From: Cochliopodium minus
Lineage: Eukaryota > Discosea > Himatismenida > Cochliopodiidae
DNA length: 24,489 nt
Direction: 5' to 3'
NCBI GenBank assembly: GCA_024220525.1
Contig: JAMYWO010000132.1
Location: forward strand, 90,617-115,105
In this document: positions 9,636 through 18,862 of the stretch, one piece after another
Numbering within the stretch: the stretch's first letter is position 1
Layout of the letters: every line of letters begins with the position of its first letter
Program-made: the position numbers and the translations under genes
The notes under the pieces: generated by a model
Seen by the model: the letters and a program-made list of their open reading frames with translations, nothing else
Database searches by the model: none
What the model was told of the DNA's origin: nothing

Positions 9636-10232
9636 ATGGATAACAACGAGAGAACTTTTATTGCTATTAAACCTGATGGAGTACAAAGAAAATTGGTAAA
9701 AATACAAAAAAAAATTTTATTCAAAGAGTAAAATAATAATCCTTCTTTATTAAAAATAGGTTGGAGAAATTATCTCCAGATTCGAAAGAAAGGGATACAA
9801 ACTTGGTAAGTTTTTCTCAAAATATTCTCAAATTTATAAATATTTTTTATTTATGGGCTAAATAATTTTTTTTCAGTCGCAATGAAGTTGATCAAGCCTT
9901 CCACCGAATTGGCACAAAAGCATTATGAAGATTTGAAAGATAAGCCATTCTTCAAATCCCTCGTTGAATATTTTACTTCTGGACCTGTTTGCGCTATGGT
10001 TTGGGAAGGAATTGATGTTGTAGCAGGAGGAAGAAGATTGATTGGAGCAACTAACCCAAGAGATTCTGCACCAGGAACCATCAGATTTGACTACTGCTTG
10101 AACGTAGGAAGAAATCTCATCCACGGATCTGACTCTGTTCAATCCTCTGCAAGAGAAATCAGCACCTGGTTTACCGAATCTGAAATCAGCGTCTACACTG
10201 ACAATATTTATTCCCAAGTTTATGAAAAGTAA
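9636..10232 (+). CDS. ndk: Nucleoside diphosphate kinase
   Basis: Transfers the gamma-phosphate from ATP to NDPs through a phospho-histidine, keeping NTP pools balanced. Exons 9636-9695, 9760-9805 and 9877-10232 join in phase to 153 residues, the usual size of the family. It begins [19 protein letters not shown] with the conserved F-x-x-x-KPDGVxR block and ends VYEK. The Kpn-loop block [14 protein letters not shown] and the active-site block [11 protein letters not shown], with the catalytic His, are intact, as are the Arg residues that hold the nucleotide phosphates. The lack of any N-terminal extension suggests a cytosolic hexameric group I enzyme. Introns are 64 and 71 nt. It converges with the PTC7-like gene, leaving 104 nt between stops. 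Confidence 0.97.
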
Positions 10233-10336
10233 AATACTTAATCTGATTGGATCAACAGAATTATTAAAATATTTTAATCTTCTATATTATTTTTTTTTTA
10301 AATTATGCTTTTAAATAATTTATTTAATATTCATTT

Positions 10337-11335
10337 TTATAAATTGGATTGAAGTTTTATATTTTGATCATCTTCGCATACAATCGCGACAATGACTGCC
10401 ACATCATCCAATTTTCCTCCTATATATTGAAATCCAGATTCCTTGGAGAAAGGGGAGATATAGGATTGATCCTTTCCATAATCAGATGCTGATTTGACGA
10501 TTATTTCACACAATGTCTTTGAATCTTTCTCATTCTCTTTGATTATATCCTCCAATTGCTCGATATAGATATTATCCCACAAACCATCAGTCCCCATCAC
10601 CACAATATCTCCCACAGAGACTTTGGTGTTTGAAATGGATGCTTTATTAGCATTATCTTCGCTTTGTGTGCCCAATTGAAAAGGACAATTGAAATAATGT
10701 TGTTGTGCTAATTAAAAGAAGATGATTACACTTTAGGGTGATCAGATCATTTGTTGAATAAAAATACTTACTTTTTGTTTTGAATATTGATTTTCCATTT
10801 CTAAAGATGGCAAAGCCACTATCACCCAAATTAGCACCCAAAATGCTTTCTCCATTCAAATGGGCTATACATATGGTGGAAGATCCTATTATTTTTGATT
10901 TTTCTGACTATTTAGAGAATTAAAGATTTTATAGTTTTTTATATTTTGATTTATATATACCTCTTTATGTGCATATTCCACAATATTTCTCACATCTGTG
11001 ATTTTATTAGTTTCATAGGCAATTTTTGTGTGTTTCATCAATGATTTGGAATATAATGCAGGATCCACTTTAACTCCATTATGCACCACATCTGCCCATC
11101 CACCAACCCCATCTGCAACACCCAATAAATTGCTGCATTTCGAAATATAGAGAGCATCTTCTCCTCCTTTGTATTTCTTATCTGGATGTGGCTCATTCAT
11201 GGCAAATGCTTTTAATTGAAAATCTCTCTTATTGATATTGTTGGTGAGGTTAAACTTTAATAAATTTTTAGTCTTTTTCAGTTTTAACACATTCTTCATT
11301 TTTTTTTTATAACTTTTCAATGATAAGATCTTCAA
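10337..11335 (-). CDS. PTC7/PPTC7-like PP2C-family phosphatase
   Basis: Metal-dependent Ser/Thr phosphatase of the PTC7 type; in yeast and animals it is a mitochondrial enzyme affecting coenzyme Q synthesis and matrix phosphoproteins. Exons 10961-11335, 10772-10907 and 10337-10707 join in phase (introns 53 and 64 nt) to 293 residues. Diagnostic blocks in order: PHPDKKYKGGEDA, GVADGVGGWA, KVDPALYSKSLM, KIIGSSTICIAHL, NLGDSGFAIFR, QQHYFNCPFQLG, GTDGLWDN and GKLDDVAVIVA. The Asp residues that hold the two metals are all present. About 45 residues precede the domain, rich in Lys and Leu (MKILSLKSYKKKMKNVLKLK) and nearly free of acidic residues, consistent with an amphipathic organelle-targeting peptide in an A/T-biased genome. 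Start ATG 11335; a second Met at codon 12 is possible. Its start faces the zinc-ribbon/PAS gene. Confidence 0.93.
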
Positions 11336-11625
11336 ATTTTCTCATCCTATTTTGGGTCATTCAATTGAATTAACAATGTTAGAAAGAAACAAAATTACTT
11401 TTTTATTTTTTTTTTTTTCCACAAGCAAATTCAAAAATACACTGAAAAAAAATCACTTTGATCCAATTAAGGGCTCACAATTATTTAAATATCTCTCCTC
11501 TATTTGAAAGAAAGTAATAAAAAAAGCTGATTTCGAACAAAATATAAAATAAAAAAAATCAATATAAATTTTATATCTGCTTGTAATATATTTTTTTCTG
11601 TAAAATAAATCTTTCCTATACAGAA

Positions 11626-12677
11626 ATGAATACATTGGATATTCAATACACATATACACAACAAAATAACAATTCACATACAAAAAACATGATAAACATA
11701 AATACACATAAAGAAGATAAAAATATAATCCCTCTAAGAAAAAGATTGAATGAATCATTAAAGGAGAGATCTGATAAGGCATCAAAGAAAAGGAAGAACC
11801 CTCAATGCATCTATTGTTCAAGGGAATTGAGTGATGAATATTCCTTCTGTCCTGAATGTGGGAATGAAATTCCAAAAAAGCATACTATGGAAGAGCTCTA
11901 TCAGATGAAAGAGAGATACCACGAATTAGAAAAGAGCAATCAAGATTTGGAAAAGAAATTGAAAATACATCAACAGAAACAAATTTACGAGGAAGCACAG
12001 AGAGAAAATGGTAAAAAAAATTTTTTAAAGTTGAATCAATTGACTCAGTGACTTTCATATTAAATTTATTTTTGAGCCTCAAAATATAAAATTATAATTC
12101 CTTTTATATACTTATATATAAACATTAGGATAAAAAAATATTGACAAATAAAATATTTCTTCTCAATGAGATACCTTATTGCTTTCTTTATTTTAGAAAT
12201 ATATATAAACATTGAGCCTTATTTTAAATATATATAATAGATAAATTCACAGATTTGATGTGGCTGGTTGCATCGATACCCACACCCCAATTCAGTTGTG
12301 ATAAAATAGAATTGAAAGATTATACGATAAGAAAAATTAGCCCTGCTTTCTCTGAGTTTATGGGATTCCAACACAACAAATCATTGATCAATGCAAAGAT
12401 GGGAAAGATATTGCCCTCCATTCCATCTCATCTCTCCCATATCCATTCTAATCACATCAATGATCTATCTCTTAAGAAAGATAGTGTATCCTATTACAAA
12501 GAGGAGGTATTTAAGAATATGTACGATGAATTATTCCTCTCCACCCTCCAATTTAATCTCTACTGCAATGATCGCAGACCCTCTCTTTGCATCATCGTCC
12601 TTACCAGCATAAGCAAACTCGATTCTTTGGATTCTGCCCTTCCCAACCTCCATTTCCCCTTCCTCAGTATTGGCTAG
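11626..12677 (+). CDS. Zinc-ribbon, coiled-coil and PAS-domain protein
   Basis: Exons 11626-12010 and 12253-12677 join in phase across a 242-nt intron (GTAAAA...CACAG) to 269 residues, ending in TAG. In order: an Asn/Thr-rich start; a basic stretch LRKRLNESLKERSDKASKKR (about 37-57); a four-Cys zinc ribbon CIYC...CPEC (about 61-78); a heptad coiled coil (MEELYQMKERYHELEKSN onward, about 88-125); then, after WLVASIPTP, a PAS-like domain with KISPAFSEFMGF and NAKMGKILP. PAS domains sense small ligands or mediate dimerisation; basic plus coiled-coil plus PAS recalls bZIP-PAS regulators of amoebae, here with a zinc ribbon between. A transcription-regulator role is inference. The final 45 residues fit PAS strands (IIVLTSISKL, FPFLSIG). 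Confidence 0.7.
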
Positions 12678-12930
12678 CTAAAAAAAAATACACAAATTCA
12701 CAAAAACAAATCTTTATTAAAAATTGTATTTTTTTCACTGAATTGTTCATCTCTTAAAGCTGGTTAAATTTGAATTGAGATTGATTATTATATTGATTTT
12801 TGTAAATTGAAACATAAAAAAGCAAAAACTAATGTGGGTACAAAGATTGAATATCAACACTCTTTGCCAGTATATTCTTTGACCATCCTTCTAATCATCT
12901 GCTTGTGATCTTTTTTTTGAATTTAGATCA
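12678..12930. other. Intergenic, no gene seen
   Basis: About 250 nt of A/T-rich DNA between the stop of the PAS gene and the weak exon-like blocks assigned to the kelch gene. No open frame or structured element is evident. Confidence 0.4.
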
Positions 12931-13581
12931 ACATGTCACCTGTTGGAGAAGAACAGAACAAAATGTCGGATATTTCACTTTCCAAAAATTTTCACTATCA
13001 AAGAGTCATGGATTCCCTTGTTCCACTTTGTAGGATACCAATGATAAGTTAGTTGAGGTAAAATACTATTTATTGCTATGACACTAATTCACAAGATAAC
13101 CTTAACCATCAATCAATTTTTTATATATTTTTATTTTTATTCAATAAAAAAGTTTCACCACTTAATCTTTGATAATCAAAGTAGTTGTTTGAAGAAAACT
13201 TGTTCAAACTTATTTTATTTTTAATATTAATTTTGTTCAAAATTCTAGTTCCAATTTGTTGAAAGATCTGAATCTACATAGTATGACATCAACCTGATCA
13301 TTTCGAACATGATTCTTTAAAAATTTTACATAAATTAATTAAATAAAATAGGAGAGAATTTACCCCCAAGGAAGAGACGATAAATCTTTTTTTATTGAAA
13401 AAAAGTTTGGTTAATTCAATGTTATTCGAATAATTGTAAAAAAACTGACTTTTGTTGATTTTTGACTTTTTACAGAAGTAAAGAGTTTTAATTTGGAGTT
13501 GAAAATACTCAGGAAACAGGTGATGGTATTTGGTCTATTAAATATTAAATTGTTTTTTAAGTTTTCGAAAAAAATTTAAAC
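12931..13581 (-). pseudogene. Possible degenerate 3' exons of the kelch gene
   Basis: Several short blocks on the minus strand look like leftover kelch exons bounded by AG and GT, but they cannot be chained without breaks. One is 13474-13534, which is in phase after the exon ending at 13582 and open (HHLFPEYFQL or, in another frame, SIFNSKLKLF). Others lie around 13350-13375, around 13250-13310 (NDQVDVILCRF) and 12935-13045 (IHDSLIVKIFGK, then CSSPTGDMLI). Either the gene really ends earlier, or the 3' third has decayed or contains sequence errors. Plus-strand readings of the same blocks are short and less convincing. Confidence 0.3.
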
Positions 13582-15687
13582 CTTCCATTTCCCTTGTAAA
13601 TTTTTTAATACAGGGAAGACCCAGAAATCATTCAGTCCTTTCATTATTTTTTTTTGAAAAGTTATAATGCTAAGAAATTTTTTATAAAAATTTACTATCC
13701 CCAATCATTCGGGCTCCAGCAAACAAAAAAAGGCCTAAGATCAAATAATAAGAATGAAATAATTTATTATTTCTATTATTACAATTATCAAATGACCAAA
13801 GACATCCCTATAAAAATAATTTAAACAAAAAATAAAATAGGAAAAATCATAATTACTTGTTGTCTGGAAGGAGGAGATTTGTTTGAATTCTGAAACGCTT
13901 AAAAAAAAAATTAAAATATTTTAATCAAAAAAAAATTCATTTTTATTGAAAGGTAACGTGAAGAATTTTGATTTCCCCAAGTTTGCCAATATCCCAGAGA
14001 TCTGAAAAAATTACGGTAATTTTTTGAAAAAAAAATTAAAAAAATTAAAATAAAGCATTTTTTTTTTACGAATTAAATCTAATGAAAACACCAGCGGAAG
14101 TGAGAACATAAATGTCACCGTCTAACATAGTGGTCTGTGAAAAAAAACAGACAGGAGGAGAGTTTTTTGATTTTATCTCCTCTATGTTTAATTTTTCCAA
14201 GTCAAACTTGTAGAAGCTTGGTGTGACTCGATCGGGACTAGTAAGCAAATATCTTTTCATAAAAAAAATTGTTTGAAAATCTTTTTTTTAATATTTCCAT
14301 TATTTTTTTGTTGTGGGTTACGCAAGATTTTCGTGAGAAGCAAAGGGACATCCAAACACAAAACCATTTTTTAGCAATTCGGGGTATTCTAACTCTAACT
14401 TCTCCCAACTTTCCTTTTCCATGTCAAACCTCCAAAAGTCACTTTGATTGAATAATTTAAATTGAAAATTATTTTAAAAATTTAATAAAAAATAAATCAA
14501 TTAATTATTCGAAAAAAAAAAATACTTCATATGATTGGAGTTTGGAATACCACTTCCCCCAAAAATGTACCTAATTATTAACAAATATTATTAATTAGAA
14601 AAATTTTTTTTAGTTTTTTACAAATAATTCTTGAAAGTACAGAATGACATGGAAAGTCTAGCGGGAGGAGGATCTTTGGGAAATAGCTTCCTCCAAGTTA
14701 GTGTGTCAAGATCCAAACAGTCTGTGTCACTCATTCTAAAAAATGAAAAATAAAAATATTAAAAAAAATTAATCTAAAAAATTATTTAAAATAAATCCAC
14801 AAATAAAAATATAAATAAAAAAAAAAAAATCAAGTAAAAAATTTACGAAACATTGTTGTTGTCCAAACCTCCAAAATAATAGAGCTTGTTTTTGTAATGG
14901 CCACCACTTCTGGCGCCCATGGCCAAGGGTAAATCTCCTTTGCAATCAAGTTTGGTGCATTCTTTAAAATTAATTAAGATTAAACTTTAAAAAAAAATGA
15001 AATTAACGAAAAAAATCAAAAAAAGCTAAAATAAAATGTAAAGATTTATTTTTAAAAATAAAAATTTTGATGCCTTTCTTGATGTGATTATATTTATACA
15101 AATCGTTTTTCCTTCCATCATCGCAACGTCCACCAAAAATGTAAACAATTTCTCTTACTATTATTTCACAAAAAAAAAAGTTTAAAATAGTTGGTTTGCA
15201 CAACAAATAATATAAATGAAATCCATAAATTTTCGGGATTCATTTTTATTTTCCGCAAGGATGTCATAGAAAATTATGTTGACTTTATGATCTAAAAATA
15301 TAATTATACCACAATATAATCAAAATATGCAAAAAAAATGCTTCCATATATCTCATTTAATTTTTTGAGAAAATCTTAGGTCAATAATTATTGAACAAAA
15401 ATTATTAATTATTAATTACCTTGTATAAGTGTAGGAGCGGTTCTCCCTGATATCTAATAAAGAATAAAAATTATGGAGGGAATGTAAAGACAAAATTTTA
15501 TTAATTAAACTCTAACCTGATCTACATTTCCCATGAATTTCCATGTATTGGCTTCACCCTCATAATATTCGCTCAATGTATTGGGTAAATCCTTATTAGG
15601 CCGAATATTTTGGATGGGTGATGTGATGATAACTCCATTGTCTTTATTCTTTTTGATTTTTTTATTGGGGTATGATTTGTTTCCCAT
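13582..15687 (-). CDS. Kelch-repeat protein (at least 12 exons)
   Basis: Exons 15517-15687, 15420-15453, 15074-15157, 14847-14961, 14622-14735, 14526-14570, 14322-14441, 14070-14252, 13958-14001 and 13857-13897 chain in phase; 13696-13734 and 13582-13637 follow. Starting MGNKSYPNKK, a Lys-rich leader of about 45 residues precedes kelch blades recognisable as NTWKFMGN, SGRTAPTLIQGVREIVYIFGGR, MGARSGGHYKNKLYYFGG, TWRKLFPKDPPPARLSM, LYIFGGSG, DFWRFDMEKESWEKL, YWQTWGN...SPPSRQQ and LFAGARMIGD...LNDFWVF. Kelch propellers bind protein partners, so a scaffold or adaptor role is likely. Intron 14962-15073 has a GC donor. Exon 13696-13734 needs one extra T in its T7 run to keep the kelch frame. The true 3' end is unresolved. 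Confidence 0.75.
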
Positions 15688-16003
15688 TATGAGCCTTTCC
15701 AAAATTTCAATATTTTTTTATTTTTTTATTCAAAAAAAGCAAGGAGAGAATTTCAATCTTGACAAAAAACATAAGGGGAAATTTTTTTTTCTTTTTTAAT
15801 ATGTTTCTGTCCAGACACATATTTTTAACACGATAAAAAAAATCATTCATCTCTATATTGGAGATATAACTTTATTATATTCTAATATACAATTGATATT
15901 ACATACAGTGTATGGTGATTCGCATAATTATGCAAATTATTTTTCCTTATGAAATAAAATTATATGAAAAAATTCAAAAAATAAAATTTTATTTTCCTAG
16001 AAT
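15688..16003. other. Spacer between two minus-strand genes
   Basis: 316 nt between the stop of the oxidoreductase gene and the start of the kelch gene, both on the minus strand. It should contain the oxidoreductase 3' UTR and the kelch promoter. It is A/T-rich with short TATAT and homopolymer runs; no gene is seen. Confidence 0.5.
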
Positions 16004-18356
16004 TTAGTTATGATCAATCTTCAAAACTACCTTTCCCATTGTTTTATTGTCCTCCATGTATTGATGGGCCTTGGAAGCTTCTTCGTAAGAAAAGGTTTTA
16101 TCGATGACAGGCTTCAACTTGCCATCATCAAAATGATCTTGGGTTTTTTCGAAGAACTCTTGGCAAAGAACGACCTGTGAAAATTAATAACGTAAAATTT
16201 AAATTAAAAAAAAATATTTTAAACAATTAAATAATTAATAATTGAATTATTTTTTTAAACATAATGAAAATCCAAAAAAAATGTGGTTTTTTTTTGGAAA
16301 CAAGCTTTACAAATATTAAAAAAATTTTACTTTATAAATTTCTTCACGATTTCTGAGTGTAGTACCAATGATTTGAATACGTTTAAAAAGAACTAATGAA
16401 AGATCAAAATTTTCGACTTTAGCACCACTCAAGAGTCCGTAGACAACCAATCTGCCATCGTAGGCCATAGAATTCAAGTTGGAGGCCCAATTAGAAGCAC
16501 CGACACAATCGATCAAAATATCAACACCTAAAAAGAAATAGGAAAAAAAAATAAAAAAAATAAAAAAATAATTGAAATGAAAAAACTCTTTTTAAAAATT
16601 TTTTGTTTTACCTTTTCCTTTAGTAATAGAGTTTACTTCTTTTTCCCAATCGCGAGACTTGTAGTTGATTTGATAGTCTGCTCCTAATTTCTTGCATAAA
16701 TTAAGTTTTTCGGTGGAAGAACTGGTGACGATGACAGTGTTGTCATACAATTTTGCGAGTTGGATAGCAGAAGTGCCCTAATTCAAAAATAATTTTTTGT
16801 GTTAAATTTTTTAAAAAAATTAAAAATGTGAAGAAATAATTAAAAATAACATTAAGATAAATAATTTTTTTGTCTGGATATTTTTAAAAAGACAAAAAAA
16901 ATCAATTGTTGATATATTGGAGAGATATCATCATAAAAATATTTGTAATTTTAATTTAATGTCTCATTAAAATGAAAATAATTTATGCTTATGAAAAGAA
17001 AAACAATACAAACTAATTAAAAATTTTTTTTTTTTTTACAACACCACTGGCACCTGCATGAATTAGTACAGTCTGGTTAGTTTGGGTGATTTTCTCACGA
17101 AGACCACCATAAAAAAACAAAAGTTGGTAAGCAGTGATGAAAGTCTCGGGGATCCCAGCAGCAACCTCGAAGGGCATGTTGTCAGGAACCTCCATGATCA
17201 TGTCTCCGTGCACCAAACAATATTGGGCGTAGCCACCTCCCGAAACGAGACCACAAACTCTGTCTCCCTTCTTCCACAAGTCGGTGAAGTCTTCTCCTAC
17301 TTCTTCAATAATTCCCGCTACTTCGAGACCGATGATTTCTGAAGCTCCTTCTGGTGGTGGATAGTTTCCTTTAAAATAAAAACGATGAGAAATTTCTTTT
17401 ATAGAGAAAGATCGAAATTTGCAAAATATAATTATCCAATTTTTTGGATTTTCCATTTTGACCCAATTTTTATAATGAAATATATGATAAATTTGAGATA
17501 AATCACAGAATTGATATAGAATTATAATAATCCAGTCTTTATTTTTGAAATTTTATTGATGAGGAATTATCATACCTTTTCTCTGCAAACAATCCGCACG
17601 ATTGACACCCGCAGCCATAACCTTGATAAGAACATCCTTGTAGCCAGGGGTTGGCTTGTTGACGATATCTACCTTTAAAACCTCAGGACCCCCATCCCTC
17701 TCCTTGACCACAGCCCTCATCTTCCCCTCTGGAACCTTTATGTTCGATGATGAAGAAGTGTTGGTGGATTTACTCTCATTTCTTGTAGGTTTATCTTCTA
17801 TAACCACATCATCCTCTATTATCTCCTCATCATCTATGATCTCCTCTTCCACAATCTCTTCTTTAGGCTTTTCCACTTTTTTGATGGGTTGTTTTACTGG
17901 TGTGGATGTTTTCACTGGCGCAGTCTTTGTTACTGTTTTTATTGGCTTCTTGACTTCTTCGGGTTGATCTTCCTTTCTTGAATGTCTTGAAAGAGATGTG
18001 TTGCTTTTTGGTGTAGGTACATCCCTCTTCACTTTTTCTTCGTTCACCCCTTCTATCCCGTGATCTGATGGCAAATGGAAGCATGTTTTACATTGATTCT
18101 TTTTGAACGCATGTGGTATGAAATTGCTACATGCAGGCCAATTTCCTATTGTTATATATCATTAAATTTTGAACTGATTGGGATATATCAATATAAAATC
18201 CACAAAAATTAAAAATTTGTCAAGATATAATGATGATTTGATTGAAATTGATTCCAATGTTGGTATTAATTTTTATGAAAAGAATAATATATTAATTAAA
18301 TAGTATTTGATTGTGATTTTTATACCCTCCTCAACGCATTTTTTACACTCAGACAT
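16004..18356 (-). CDS. Quinone oxidoreductase (PIG3-like) with N-terminal Cys/His module
   Basis: Six exons (18326-18356, 17576-18145, 17040-17368, 16612-16777, 16331-16527, 16004-16174) join in phase to 487 residues. Residues 1-39 hold a compact Cys/His module: C4-x2-C7, C16, C29-x2-C32, H34 and H39 (CKKC, FIPHAFK, CKTCFH), probably zinc-binding. Residues 40-150 are a charged Lys/Pro/Glu linker with an acidic run (EEEIIDDEEIIEDD). From about residue 153 (MRAVVKERDGGPEVL) there is a full-length NADPH quinone oxidoreductase of the zinc-free medium-chain reductase family: GVNRADCLQRKG, GLEVAGIIEEVG, GDRVCGLV, the cofactor loop HAGASGVGTSAIQLAK, VDILIDCVGA, and YGLLSG...LFKR...TTLRNRE as in TP53I3/PIG3. 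It reduces quinones or carbonyls with NADPH. The second Met could give a stand-alone enzyme, but the upstream exons are clearly coding and in frame. Confidence 0.9.
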
Positions 18357-18862
18357 TTTAATTTCTTTCTTTCTGTTTATGGTTTTGATATTGAAGAAAA
18401 GAAATTTCTTCAAGAGAATTTTTTTTTTATATTTTCTTTGATTGTTTTCTATTATTGATCAATATCGTGGTCACAAACCATATCTGATAGAAATCATTTT
18501 ATTGTTCAAGCATAAATTTTTATTACGAATCCTATATCAATTCGTATTCATGAAAAGATTTAATATTTATTATATGCTTTCAAGTTAAAGTTGTGCAAAA
18601 AAAAAATTTTATTATTCGAAAAATGAGAACCCATAATATATTGAAAGATTTGAATCGGTAATGTATCCATTCTTTGACCCGAAGGACAAGACAATAATTC
18701 GTAACAAAGGATGATTTTTTATTTATTTAATCAATTAAATCAAAGTTTTAAAATGAACAAATTTGAAGGCTTGATTAACTTTCAAAAGTATAAAGGAAAT
18801 AGATCCCGAAGTGGATTTATAATTTTAAAAGACTCAAAAAATATAAATTAAATCAAATAAAA
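18357..18862. other. Divergent intergenic region, oxidoreductase / RasGAP
   Basis: 506 nt between the two start codons. A/T-rich, with a slightly more G/C-containing patch near 18660-18710. No open frame is convincing; both promoters must lie here. Confidence 0.5.

Noticed and set aside
9873-10217. Long minus-strand frame across the NDK gene
   Set aside because: Antisense shadow of the well-supported NDK exon.
11453-11875. 140-residue minus-strand frame rich in Tyr/Phe/Cys
   Set aside because: Antisense of the zinc-ribbon exon; no motif and no splice partners.
12531-12675. Minus-strand open frame of 47 residues (EEGEMEVGKGRIQRIEF...), antisense to the end of the PAS gene
   Set aside because: It looks compositionally good and is preceded by a TTTTAG, but it lacks a start and its plus-strand mirror continues the PAS domain in frame with proper strand-like pattern. 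An antisense exon cannot be fully excluded.
12932-13040. Plus-strand mini-ORF starting MSPVGEEQNKMSD
   Set aside because: Only about 39 codons, no partner exon in phase; minus-strand reading has kelch-like pieces consistent with the adjacent gene.
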